Assembly: GCA_965140365.1 (NCBI GenBank)
Contig: OZ223196.1
DNA: 64,000 bases
Source: Hydrogenovibrio sp965140365
Lineage (GTDB): Bacteria; Pseudomonadota; Gammaproteobacteria; Thiomicrospirales; Thiomicrospiraceae
Strand: one strand, 5' to 3'
A model generated the notes under the pieces. The model saw nothing but the letters and a program-made list of their open reading frames with translations, did no database searches and was not told the origin of the DNA. The position numbers and the translations under genes were made by a program. Position 1 is the stretch's first letter, and each line of letters starts with the position of its first letter. Shown here piece after piece: positions 1 through 8,253 of the stretch.

Positions 1-1518
1 AATGTCTTTCTGGAAGGGCTGCAACAACCAGAGCTCGAAGGGGTTTTCATTGACGATATTACCGCCAAACTCAACCGGATGCATGCCCAGATACAAGCGG
101 AGTCTTCCAGTGAGGCGTTGATGGGCGTTGTCGAGGACGCGCCTCGCCAAGCCTTGATTGAGGTTCATGAAACGGAAAGCATTCAATCCTGCGTGCAACG
201 GATGCAGCAACTGAAAACCGACGCCTGTGTGGTGGTGTTTCAAGGTGAAGAGGACAAGGGCATTGTCACTTCGATCGACCTACTCAATGGCTTGGCTTTA
301 AGCGGTTATGCCGTGACGGATGCCGTCGGTTCTTTGGCAACGCGCCCGGTCATGACCGTGCATCAATTCGATTACCTGTTTAATGCCTTGTTGAAGATGA
401 CCAAGTTCCGCATCAATCGTTTGGTGGTGCGCTCGGATAATGCCATGCTTGGCATTTTGCATCAGAAAGACTTGATGGGCATGTTTGCCAATCAATCAGG
501 CCTGGTGGTTTTAAGTATTCAGCAGGCCGAGTCGTTTGAGGAGCTGAAAAACGTCGCGGATCGGATTGATCAATTGGTGGTGAATTTAAATAACCGCGGG
601 GTTAAGACGCATTACATCGCCAAGTTGGTCAATGAGTTGCACCGTAAGATGCTGGAACGGGTTTTTGAGTTTTTATCGCCGCCGGAGGCCTTGCAACAGG
701 GATGCTTGTTGGTGATGGGCAGTGAAGGGCGTGCCGAGCAAGTGATTCGCACCGATCAGGATAATGCGTTTATTTTGCCGGATAATGTTGAGCCGCCATC
801 AGGCCTGGTGGAATTTATGCAATTGTTCAGCGCTCGTTTGGTTGAGCTTGGGTTTCCGCCGTGTCCTGGGCATATCATGGTGTCCAACCCGGTCTGGACA
901 CGGCCGTTGTCCGAGTTTAAGCAACAGTTGCGCGACTGGATGATGGAACCGTCCGGTGATGCGTTTATGAATTTGTCGATTTTCTTTGATGCCGAAGCCG
1001 TGTTAGGGAATGAAAGTTTGTTGTTGGAGGCCAAGCAAACCATGATGAGTTGGGTGGATTCCAATCGACATTTCCTGCCGCATTTTGCCAAATCGGTGTT
1101 GCAGTTTGATACACCGATTGGCTTTTTCGGTAAGCTGGTCACGGACAAACATTCCAGGGAGCCGAAAATCGACTTGAAGAAAGGCGGTATTTTCCCGATT
1201 GTTCACGGTGTGCGTTGTCTGGCATTGGAATATGGTATTTTGAAAACCAATACCCATTGGCGTATTAAAGACTTGATGGATCAAGGTGTGTTGACTGAGC
1301 ATTTCGGCATTGAATTGGGTGAAACATTGAATTTTTTGAACACGCTACGCTTGGAATCCATGGTGACGCAAATGCAATTGGAACAAACACCGGATAATCT
1401 GATTCGAGTATCCGGTTTAACGCAGCTACAGCAGGATTTGCTCAAAGACGCCTTCAATGTTGTGAACCAGTTCAAAAAACAGATTGAGCAACATTATAAG
1501 CTGCATGCGGTCATGTGA
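1..1518 (+). CDS. CBS-pair / DUF294-type nucleotidyltransferase, 5' end outside window
   Basis: The frame is open from base 1, 26 codons before the first ATG at 79, so the gene starts upstream of the window; 505 residues are visible. The first part (about bases 150-510) looks like a CBS pair (DACVVVFQGEEDKGIVTSID and a second LGILHQKDL unit). A nucleotidyltransferase core follows, with MGSEGRAEQ...TDQDNAF at bases 715-772, then a long helical C-terminal part typical of DUF294_C. Family members usually also carry an N-terminal cyclic-nucleotide domain, which would lie off the window. They resemble the GlnD uridylyltransferase core, but the substrate is unknown. In relatives the gene often pairs with a DnaQ-like exonuclease, as here. 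It carries two copies of the 9-mer CAGGCCTGG (497 and 800). Confidence 0.85.
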   Translation, partial: NVFLEGLQQPELEGVFIDDITAKLNRMHAQIQAESSSEALMGVVEDAPRQALIEVHETESIQSCVQRMQQLKTDACVVVFQGEEDKGIVTSIDLLNGLALSGYAVTDAVGSLATRPVMTVHQFDYLFNALLKMTKFRINRLVVRSDNAMLGILHQKDLMGMFANQSGLVVLSIQQAESFEELKNVADRIDQLVVNLNNRGVKTHYIAKLVNELHRKMLERVFEFLSPPEALQQGCLLVMGSEGRAEQVIRTDQDNAFILPDNVEPPSGLVEFMQLFSARLVELGFPPCPGHIMVSNPVWTRPLSEFKQQLRDWMMEPSGDAFMNLSIFFDAEAVLGNESLLLEAKQTMMSWVDSNRHFLPHFAKSVLQFDTPIGFFGKLVTDKHSREPKIDLKKGGIFPIVHGVRCLALEYGILKTNTHWRIKDLMDQGVLTEHFGIELGETLNFLNTLRLESMVTQMQLEQTPDNLIRVSGLTQLQQDLLKDAFNVVNQFKKQIEQHYKLHAVM

Positions 1519-1519
1519 T

Positions 1520-2134
1520 ATGTGGTCATCGTTGCGCCGTAAATGGCATCGCCGCCAGCTGAAAGACGAACGTTTTGCATTTTTGTTCGATGCGTTGCCC
1601 TCGGATGAAGAAGTGGTGTGTTTTGATTGTGAAACCACCGGATTAAACCCCAAAAAAGACAAAATCGTCTCTTTGAGCGCCGTGAAAATTCGTGGGCGGG
1701 AAATTTTGACCAGCACCGCATTGAACATGACGTTGGCCCAGAATGTGGCCATTTCTGAACAGAGCATTAAGGTGCACTGGATTCGTAATGAAGACACGTT
1801 GCACGGTTTGACTGAACGAGAAGCCATTGAACGTTTTTTGCACTTTATCGGTTCTCGGCCATTGGTGGGCTATTATTTGGAATTTGATGTGGCAATGGTC
1901 AACCAAGTGCTGAAACCCTGGCTGGGCATCGCTTTGCCGAACCCGCAGATTGAGGTATCGGCCTTGTATTACGATTATAAAGAAGACCCGATTCCGAAAA
2001 AAATCATCGATTTATCGTTTGACGCCATATTGCAGGAGCTGTCGTTGCCGAATTTCGGACAACACGATGCCTTCAGTGACGCTGTGATGACGGCCTTGAT
2101 TTACATAAAACTGAAGAATTTAGACGGGGCTTGA
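1520..2134 (+). CDS. DnaQ-like 3'-5' exonuclease (DEDDh family)
   Basis: 204 residues. Exonuclease motif I is FDCETTGL near residue 34. The C-terminal HDAFSDAVMTALIY gives the His and last Asp of a DEDDh active site. The length fits stand-alone exonucleases similar to Pol III epsilon or RNase T rather than a polymerase-fused domain. I chose the ATG at 1520, directly after the TGA of the preceding gene. Earlier in-frame ATGs at 1484 and 1505 would overlap that gene by up to 35 bases and add a non-conserved tail. No clear Shine-Dalgarno precedes 1520, which suggests translational coupling. The substrate (DNA repair intermediates or RNA ends) cannot be read from the sequence. Confidence 0.88.
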   Translation: MWSSLRRKWHRRQLKDERFAFLFDALPSDEEVVCFDCETTGLNPKKDKIVSLSAVKIRGREILTSTALNMTLAQNVAISEQSIKVHWIRNEDTLHGLTEREAIERFLHFIGSRPLVGYYLEFDVAMVNQVLKPWLGIALPNPQIEVSALYYDYKEDPIPKKIIDLSFDAILQELSLPNFGQHDAFSDAVMTALIYIKLKNLDGA

Positions 2135-2162
2135 ATAAATGTCGCCTAATTGCAGGGTTTAT

Positions 2163-2191
2163 TTGACAAACTCCCATATCTTTCATATAAT
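2163..2191 (+). promoter_or_regulatory. Consensus sigma-70 promoter of the rimP-nusA-infB operon
   Basis: TTGACA at 2163-2168 and TATAAT at 2186-2191 are separated by exactly 17 bases, a perfect consensus promoter. Transcription would start near 2198, about 115 bases before rimP, and run through a short leader with a terminator hairpin. Confidence 0.85.
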
Positions 2192-2235
2192 TCCGCTCAG
2201 TTTTTTAAATCATATATTAAGGGAGAGGCGGGTTA

Positions 2236-2262
2236 ATGAGCGTCTTTCTGCTTAAATTTTAA
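2236..2262 (+). CDS. Possible 8-residue leader peptide MSVFLLKF
   Basis: A tiny reading frame, ATG at 2236 and TAA at 2260-2262, follows a purine-rich GGGAGAGGCGGG that could be a ribosome-binding site. It ends directly before a terminator hairpin. The position suggests an attenuation leader, but there is no run of a single amino acid, so a coding role is only a possibility. Confidence 0.25.
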   Translation: MSVFLLKF

Positions 2263-2291
2263 AAACCCCGTCTTTACGGGGTTTTTTATTT
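2262..2291 (+). terminator. Terminator hairpin inside the rimP leader (attenuator candidate)
   Basis: CCCC-GTCTTTAC-GGGG is followed by seven or more T residues and lies between the promoter and rimP. Since the operon must be transcribed, it is likely conditional or leaky. GGGTT at 2230-2234 could pair with AACCC at the base of the hairpin as an alternative structure. Attenuated rimP leaders have been reported in other gammaproteobacteria. Confidence 0.7.
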
Positions 2292-2314
2292 TTTGAATTA
2301 AGGAAAAAGCCTGC

Positions 2315-2770
2315 GTGATTCTGGAAGAGAAGATTGAAAATTTGCTGAAACCGACCATCGAGAGTATGGGGTTTCAGTTGTGGGGTTGTGAATACCTACC
2401 GGCGGGAAAGCATTCCACCTTACGCATCTATATCGATAAAGACCCGGAAGGGGTCACGGTCGATGATTGTGGTGACGTCAGTCGTCAGGTAAGTGCCATT
2501 ATGGATGTGGAAGACCCGATTTCCAATGCGTATATGCTGGAAGTGTCTTCGCCGGGGATGGATCGCCCGTTATTTCGTCCGGAGCAATATCGTGCCTATG
2601 AAGGGCAAGAGGTTCAATTACGGACCGCCACCGCCGTTATGGGTCGGAAGCGTTTTAAAGGCACGATGACACAAGTGACGGAAGAAGGTGTTGTCGTGGA
2701 AGTGGACGGTGAGGTGTATGACATCCCGTTCGCTCAAATCGACAAGGCCCATGTGGTGCCGCAGTTTTAA
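2315..2770 (+). CDS. rimP: Ribosome maturation factor RimP
   Basis: 151 residues, the usual RimP length, needed for maturation of the 30S subunit. Family features are the N-terminal IENLLKPTIESMGFQLWGCEY, the DCGDVSRQVSAIMDVEDPI segment and LEVSSPGMDRPL, followed by an Sm-like C-terminal domain. The start is GTG at 2315 with AAGGAAAAAG just upstream. It is the first gene of the rimP-nusA-infB-rbfA-truB order conserved in many bacteria. The gap to nusA is about 100 bases and contains an end fragment of a dispersed repeat, which is unusual for this normally compact junction. Confidence 0.97.
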   Translation: MILEEKIENLLKPTIESMGFQLWGCEYLPAGKHSTLRIYIDKDPEGVTVDDCGDVSRQVSAIMDVEDPISNAYMLEVSSPGMDRPLFRPEQYRAYEGQEVQLRTATAVMGRKRFKGTMTQVTEEGVVVEVDGEVYDIPFAQIDKAHVVPQF

Positions 2771-2787
2771 TTTTTTGAAATACACGT

Positions 2788-2832
2788 AGAGAGCGTTAAC
2801 CGTGCATCCAGCTCGTGCAAAGTTCTCGTTAA
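2788..2832 (+). repeat. End fragment of the ~160-bp dispersed repeat, between rimP and nusA
   Basis: CCGTGCATCCAGCTCGTGCA followed by AAGTTCTC matches one end of the element at 10061-10225 with a few mismatches. The rest of the element is missing, so this is a solo end or a decayed copy inside the rimP-nusA intergenic gap. Confidence 0.65.
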
Positions 2833-2872
2833 ATCTTTTAAAAATTTAGCCCCTACTTTTGAGGAAATAGAA

Positions 2873-4360
2873 ATGAGTAAGGAAGTTTTAGCCGTTGTTG
2901 AAATCATGTCCAACGAAAAAGGCGTGGATAAGGATATTATTTTCGAAGCCATTGAGGCTGCGTTGGCGACCGCGACTCGCAAAAGCCACAATGACGAAAT
3001 CGATGCCCGTGTTTCTATTGACCGTATCACAGGGGATTACGAAACGTTCCGTCGCTGGGAAGTGATTGAAGACGACGTCGAAATTGAAGACCATGTAGAT
3101 TGGTATCTGCGTCACATGGATGCCGTGGATATTGACCCGCATATTGAACCGGGGCAATATATCGAAGAGCCAATCGAATCCATCGAATTCGGCCGTATCG
3201 GTGCGCAAACTGCCAAACAGGTCATTATCCAAAAAGTACGCGAAGCCGAGCGCAAGAAAGTGGTGGAAGAGTACGCCAAACGCGTGGGTGAAATCATGAC
3301 CGGTCAGGTCAAGCGTATTGACCGTGGCGATGTGATTTTGGATTTGGGCGACAATGTCGATGCCATTATCCCGCGTTCCGAATTGATTAACCGCGAAGTG
3401 TTCAAAATGGGCGATCGGGTTCGTGCCTATGTGCAAGACGTTTCTTTCCGTCCACGTGGCCCACAGATTTTCATGTCCCGCGCCTGCAAAGAAATGCTGA
3501 TTGAATTGTTCAAGATCGAAGTGCCGGAAATCGGTGATGACTTGATTGATATCATGAGTGCGGCACGTGACGTTGGTTTGCGTGCCAAGGTCGCGGTGCG
3601 CGCGAATGACCCACGCCTTGACCCTATCGGGGCTTGTGTGGGCATGCGAGGAGGCCGTGTACAAGCGGTGACCAATGAGCTGAGTGGTGAACGGATTGAC
3701 ATTGTACTTTGGGATTCCAACGACGCTCAGTATGTGATCAATGCCATGGCACCGGCTGAAGTCACCTCGATTATGGTGGACGAAGACAAACACACCATGG
3801 ACTTGGCGGTGGATGACGAGCAGTTGTCACAAGCCATCGGTAAAAACGGTCAAAACATTCGTTTGGCGACAGAGTTAACCGGATGGGAATTGAATGTGAT
3901 GTCCGAAAGCGACATGGCATCCAAACATGAAACAGAATCGCAAGGTCAGGTGGCCTTGTTTGTGAACAGCCTGGACGTGGACGAGGACTTGGCCGAAGTG
4001 CTGGTTGCCGAAGGCTTTACGACGCTTGAAGAAGTGGCTTATGTGCCCGCTGCGGAAATGCTGGAAATCGACGGCTTTGACGAAGATATCGTTTCCGTAT
4101 TGAAAGATAGAGCCAAGGATGCGCTTTTGACTCAAGCAATTGCGAATGAAGAAAAAACAGCTATGGCTGAACCTGCACAAGACCTGCTGGATCTGGAAGG
4201 GATGACGGAAGAGCTGGCAAAATCACTTGCCGGACAAGGTATTGTCACTCAAGAAGATCTAGCGGAACTCGGAACGGACGAGTTGTTAGAAATGGTCGAA
4301 ATGGACGAGCAGGCCGCGAGCGAGCTGATTATGAAAGCACGCGCGCCATGGTTCGAATAA
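2873..4360 (+). CDS. nusA: Transcription termination/antitermination factor NusA
   Basis: 495 residues, the full gammaproteobacterial length. Order: N-terminal RNA-polymerase-binding domain (residues 1-130), S1 domain (about 135-200, GQVKRIDRGDVILDLGDNVD), two KH domains (about 210-345, including GACVGMRGGRVQAV and SQAIGKNGQNIRLA), then two acidic repeats at 365-420 and 440-495. NusA binds RNA polymerase and nascent RNA, modulates pausing and termination, and is known to regulate its own operon. ATG at 2873 is preceded by GAGGAAAT. infB follows after 18 bases with a good AGGAGG-type site. Confidence 0.98.
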   Translation: MSKEVLAVVEIMSNEKGVDKDIIFEAIEAALATATRKSHNDEIDARVSIDRITGDYETFRRWEVIEDDVEIEDHVDWYLRHMDAVDIDPHIEPGQYIEEPIESIEFGRIGAQTAKQVIIQKVREAERKKVVEEYAKRVGEIMTGQVKRIDRGDVILDLGDNVDAIIPRSELINREVFKMGDRVRAYVQDVSFRPRGPQIFMSRACKEMLIELFKIEVPEIGDDLIDIMSAARDVGLRAKVAVRANDPRLDPIGACVGMRGGRVQAVTNELSGERIDIVLWDSNDAQYVINAMAPAEVTSIMVDEDKHTMDLAVDDEQLSQAIGKNGQNIRLATELTGWELNVMSESDMASKHETESQGQVALFVNSLDVDEDLAEVLVAEGFTTLEEVAYVPAAEMLEIDGFDEDIVSVLKDRAKDALLTQAIANEEKTAMAEPAQDLLDLEGMTEELAKSLAGQGIVTQEDLAELGTDELLEMVEMDEQAASELIMKARAPWFE

Positions 4361-4378
4361 TTAGGAGGACACGATTGT

Positions 4379-6853
4379 ATGTCTCAAGTATCCATAAAAC
4401 AGTTTGCTGAAACGCTGAAATTATCGGTTGATAAGCTATTGTCTCAGCTCGAAAACGCTGGGGTGTCCGGTAAGAAGGAAGCGGATTTTTTGTCTGACGA
4501 CGAAAAAATGACCCTTCTGAATTATTTGAAAGGCCTGCACGGTGATAAAGTCGATACGCCGAAAAAGGTCACGCTAAAGCGTAAGCAGGTTCAAAAATTG
4601 AATTTATCTTCCGGCTCCGGTAAACGTACCGTGAACGTGGAAGTGCGCAAAAAACGTACTTATGTGAAGAAGCCGGAAACGGTGGAAGAACAGGAACCGG
4701 AAGTCATCGAGGAAACGGTGGAAACGCCGGTGCCGGAAGAAGTGATGACGGCGGAAACGCCGGAAACGCAGGTAGAAGAAACCAAGACGGAAGCGCCTGC
4801 TCAGGAAGAAGCCTTGTCAACGGAAGAAATTATTGAAGCCGTTGCGCCGGAACCGGTGGCGGACACCAAAGACAAAAAAGGTAAACACGACAAAAAAGGT
4901 AAGACCCCTAAAGCGAAGGTGGTTGAAAAAGACGAGCCGAAGCATAAAGGTAAGCCGAAACCAAAAGAAAAATTGTCCAAGAAAACCTTGGCGATGTCGG
5001 GTGAACAGTCTTTCGGACGCCGTCGCCATAAAGGCGGGCATAAGAAGTCCAACCAATCGGCGAATAACGAACATGGCTTCCAGAAACCGGTTGAAAAACA
5101 GGTTCGCGAAGTGCCATTGGGTGAAACCATTAAAGTGGCTGATCTGGCCGATAAAATGGCGGTTAAAGCGACTGAAGTCATCAAAACCATGATGGGCTTC
5201 GGCAGCATGGTGACCATCAACCAAGTATTGGATCAGGAAACGGCTCAATTGGTTGTGGAAGAAATGGGCCATAAGCCGGTGCTGGTGAATGAAAACCAAA
5301 TCGAAGACGATGTGGTTAACCAGGAATACGCAGGTGAAACCGTTACACGTTCACCGGTTGTGACCATTATGGGCCACGTTGACCACGGTAAGACATCGTT
5401 GCTGGATTACATCCGTAAAGCGAAAGTCGCCAATGGTGAGTCCGGAGGGATTACCCAGCACATCGGTGCCTACCATGTTGAAACCGGCCACGGCGGTGTC
5501 ACCTTTATCGACACCCCTGGGCACGAAGCCTTTACGGCGATGCGTGCTCGTGGTGCGAAAGTAACGGATGTGGTGGTCATCGTTGTGGCGGCGGATGACG
5601 GCGTCATGCCGCAGACAAAAGAGGCCATCCAACACGCCAAGGCCGCCAATTTGGGGATGGTGATTGCCATCAACAAAATGGATAAGGAAGGCGCTAATCC
5701 GGATCGCGTGATGCAGGAACTGGTCAACGAAGAAGTTGTGCCGGAAGAATGGGGCGGTGACGTTCAGTTCATCCGTGTCTCTGCGAAAAGTGGTGAAGGC
5801 GTCGACGACTTGCTGGATGCCATCTTATTGCAATCCGAAATTCTGGAACTGGAAGCACCGCTCGAAGGCCCTGCGAAAGGGGTTGTGGTCGAATCTCGTT
5901 TGGATAAAGGGCGTGGGCCGGTGGCAACGGTATTGGTTCAGGCCGGTACCCTGTCAAAAGGCGATATCGCTTTGTGCGGCATGGAATATGGCCGTGTGCG
6001 TGCTTTGATGAACGAAAACGGCGAGCAAGTGAAAAGTGCCGGGCCGTCGATTCCTGTCGAAATTCTAGGGATGTCCGGTGTGCCGGTCGCGGGTGACGAT
6101 ATGATCACGGTTGAAAGTGAGCGTAAGGCCCGTGAAGTGGCGATGTTCCGCCAGAGTAAGCATAAAGAAATGAAAATCGCCCGTCAGCAGAAAGCCAAGT
6201 TGGACAATATGTTTAACAAGATGGAAGAGGGCGAAATTCAAAACGTCAACATTATCTTGAAGGCAGACGTGCAAGGTTCCATCGAAGCGATTGTCGACGC
6301 CTTGGTTAAGTTGTCCAATGACGAAGTGAAAGTCTCCGTGATTTCATCCGGTGTGGGTGGCATTACCGAAACCGACGCCAACTTGGCATTGGCTTCCGAT
6401 GCGCTGATCTTCGGTTTCAACGTCCGTGCGGATGCAAAAGCCAAGCGATTGATTGACAATGAAGGTATTTTCCTGAAGTATTACAGTGTCATCTATGAAA
6501 TCGTTGACGAAGTGAAACACGCCATCGAAGGGAAACTGGAACCGGAATTCAAGGAAGAAATCATTGGTGTGGCCGATGTGCGTGATGTCTTTAAGGCGCC
6601 GAAAATTGGCTTGATTGCCGGTTGTATGGTGACGGAAGGCATCGTCAAACGCAACAACCCGATTCGTGTCTTGCGCGATAACGTGGTGATTTATCAGGGC
6701 GCTCTGGAATCCCTACGTCGTTTTAAAGACGATGTTCAGGAAGTGCGTCAAGGCATGGAATGCGGTATCGGCGTGAAAGACTATAATGACGTGAAAGTCG
6801 GCGACCAGATTGAGGTCTACGAGCGCGTTGCTGTCAAGCGTACCTTAAGTTAA
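4379..6853 (+). CDS. infB: Translation initiation factor IF-2
   Basis: 824 residues. An IF2_N domain covers residues 1-50, followed by a long Glu/Lys/Pro-rich linker (about 60-240) and a second IF2_N copy. The GTPase domain begins at VTIMGHVDHGKTSLLD (G1), with DTPGHEAF (G3) and NKMD (G4). Domains II, III and the fMet-tRNA-binding C-terminal domain follow. IF-2 delivers initiator tRNA to the 30S subunit and promotes subunit joining. ATG at 4379 follows TTAGGAGGAC. A GCCAGGCCTGGC palindrome and a stronger hairpin follow the stop codon, so part of the transcription may end before rbfA. Confidence 0.98.
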   Translation: MSQVSIKQFAETLKLSVDKLLSQLENAGVSGKKEADFLSDDEKMTLLNYLKGLHGDKVDTPKKVTLKRKQVQKLNLSSGSGKRTVNVEVRKKRTYVKKPETVEEQEPEVIEETVETPVPEEVMTAETPETQVEETKTEAPAQEEALSTEEIIEAVAPEPVADTKDKKGKHDKKGKTPKAKVVEKDEPKHKGKPKPKEKLSKKTLAMSGEQSFGRRRHKGGHKKSNQSANNEHGFQKPVEKQVREVPLGETIKVADLADKMAVKATEVIKTMMGFGSMVTINQVLDQETAQLVVEEMGHKPVLVNENQIEDDVVNQEYAGETVTRSPVVTIMGHVDHGKTSLLDYIRKAKVANGESGGITQHIGAYHVETGHGGVTFIDTPGHEAFTAMRARGAKVTDVVVIVVAADDGVMPQTKEAIQHAKAANLGMVIAINKMDKEGANPDRVMQELVNEEVVPEEWGGDVQFIRVSAKSGEGVDDLLDAILLQSEILELEAPLEGPAKGVVVESRLDKGRGPVATVLVQAGTLSKGDIALCGMEYGRVRALMNENGEQVKSAGPSIPVEILGMSGVPVAGDDMITVESERKAREVAMFRQSKHKEMKIARQQKAKLDNMFNKMEEGEIQNVNIILKADVQGSIEAIVDALVKLSNDEVKVSVISSGVGGITETDANLALASDALIFGFNVRADAKAKRLIDNEGIFLKYYSVIYEIVDEVKHAIEGKLEPEFKEEIIGVADVRDVFKAPKIGLIAGCMVTEGIVKRNNPIRVLRDNVVIYQGALESLRRFKDDVQEVRQGMECGIGVKDYNDVKVGDQIEVYERVAVKRTLS

Positions 6854-6859
6854 TAGTCG

Positions 6860-6869
6860 CCAGGCCTGG
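6860..6869. repeat. CCAGGCCTGG palindrome with T-tract downstream of infB
   Basis: An exact copy of the iterated palindrome, extended to GCCAGGCCTGGC, is followed by TGTTTTTAAT seven bases after the infB stop. The hairpin plus T-run could act as a weak terminator. Confidence 0.75.
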
Positions 6870-6911
6870 CTGTTTTTAATGGACCGGGTCAAGACAATTT
6901 GACGATTTTTT

Positions 6912-6936
6912 CAATGCCCCGAGAGGGGCATTGTTG
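6912..6936 (+). terminator. Hairpin between infB and rbfA
   Basis: CAATGCCCC and GGGGCATTG form a 9-bp perfect stem with a GAGA tetraloop. Only a short, interrupted T-run follows, so it may be an attenuating or RNA-stabilising hairpin rather than a full terminator. Confidence 0.55.
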
Positions 6937-6970
6937 TTTGGCATCGTGCCAATTATGAAGAGAAAAAGTT

Positions 6971-7339
6971 ATGAATGACGAAGTCAGCAGACCCACACGC
7001 GTGGCGTTGGAAATTCGCAAAACGCTCAGCGAAATTCTGCACCGCGATACCAAAGACCCTCGCTTGGAAAAAGTGAATATCACCGAGTGCAAAATCTCCA
7101 AGGATTTAAGCATTGCGACGGTGTATTTTACGATTATCGGTGCGAATGAAGACGAACCGGCCGCTCAAGATGCCATCAAAGCACTGGAAAAAGCCAAAGG
7201 ATTCTTTCGTTCCGAAATTGGCAAGCGGATGAAATTGCGTATCACGCCGGAAATCCGGTTCTTTTATGACACGGTAGCGGAAAATGCCAGTCACATTGAA
7301 GAATTGATTTTCAAAGCATTGCACCAAAACAAAAAGTAG
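6971..7339 (+). CDS. rbfA: 30S ribosome-binding factor RbfA
   Basis: 122 residues with a single KH-like fold. Family features are TRVALEIRKTLSEIL near the N-terminus, DPRLEKVNITECKISKDL in the middle and LRITPEIRFFYD near the end. RbfA binds 16S rRNA helix 1 and assists late 30S maturation and cold adaptation. The gene lies between infB and truB, its classic position. Its stop is 13 bases before the preferred truB start. Confidence 0.97.
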   Translation: MNDEVSRPTRVALEIRKTLSEILHRDTKDPRLEKVNITECKISKDLSIATVYFTIIGANEDEPAAQDAIKALEKAKGFFRSEIGKRMKLRITPEIRFFYDTVAENASHIEELIFKALHQNKK

Positions 7340-7354
7340 GCATTGACGGGTTGT

Positions 7355-8248
7355 ATGGCAAAGAAACAATGGCAAGCCGTTGACGGCATCGTTTTGCTGA
7401 ATAAGCCGGAAGGCGTTACTTCCAACGGCATTTTGCAACAAGTGCGTCGCTTGTACAATGCGAAAAAAGCGGGGCATACCGGTGCCTTGGATCCTTTTGC
7501 CACTGGCTTACTGCCGCTGTGTTTTGGGGAGGCGACTAAAATCTCCGGTTTGTTGTTGGACTCCGACAAACGCTATATCGCCACACTCAGCCTGGGTGTG
7601 GAGACCGATTCCGGCGATAAGGATGGTAATCCACTCCAAACGGTGGTGGTTCCGACGCTCAATGCCGAAAGCATTCAAACCGTTTTAAAAGGGTTTGAAG
7701 GTGACATCATGCAGGTGCCGCCGATGTATTCCGCTTTGAAACATCAGGGGATTCCGTTGTATGAATACGCCCGCAAAGGCGTCGAGGTGGAACGAGTGCC
7801 CCGGCCGGTTACGATACACGAATTGACGCTGATTGATTTTCACCCAACCGAAATCACTTTCGAGGTCTTTTGTTCGAAAGGCACTTATGTCCGTACTCTG
7901 GGTGAAGAGATTGCGAAAGCCCTCGATACGCTGGGCCATTTAACGGCCTTGCATCGGACGCAGACCGGCAGTTTGCATGGTGACGATATGGCGACAGTGG
8001 CGGAAATTGAACAGGATTTGGCCGGGCATCTACAACCGTTGGATTTACCCTTGCAACACCTGGAAGCCATGCACCTGAACGAAAGCGACACCCAGCGGAT
8101 TCAGCATGGTGGGAAGCTCGCCGTATCAAAACCGACAACCGATTTGGTTCGCTTTTATGATCCGCAGAAACGTTTTATCGGCGTTGGCGAATGGCAAACG
8201 GAAAAAAACTTGCTCAAACCGAAACGTCTGTTTAATTTGGCGGATTGA
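7355..8248 (+). CDS. truB: tRNA pseudouridine-55 synthase TruB
   Basis: 297 residues. It makes pseudouridine 55 in the T-loop of tRNAs. The catalytic Asp is in GHTGALDPFATGLLP (motif II) near residue 48, and the N-terminus DGIVLLNKPEGVTSN is the usual TruB opening. A C-terminal PUA-like part covers roughly residues 245-297. I chose ATG at 7355 (MAKKQW). An in-frame TTG at 7343 would add four residues without a better ribosome-binding site. The next gene starts right after the stop, which suggests co-transcription. Confidence 0.96.
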   Translation: MAKKQWQAVDGIVLLNKPEGVTSNGILQQVRRLYNAKKAGHTGALDPFATGLLPLCFGEATKISGLLLDSDKRYIATLSLGVETDSGDKDGNPLQTVVVPTLNAESIQTVLKGFEGDIMQVPPMYSALKHQGIPLYEYARKGVEVERVPRPVTIHELTLIDFHPTEITFEVFCSKGTYVRTLGEEIAKALDTLGHLTALHRTQTGSLHGDDMATVAEIEQDLAGHLQPLDLPLQHLEAMHLNESDTQRIQHGGKLAVSKPTTDLVRFYDPQKRFIGVGEWQTEKNLLKPKRLFNLAD

Positions 8249-8253
8249 TTCGC

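Noticed and set aside
756..1148. Long minus-strand frames inside the first gene and other antisense frames such as 2888-3793 and 33558-34004
   Set aside because: They are shadows of clearly coding genes on the opposite strand, rich in His/Asn runs and without start signals.
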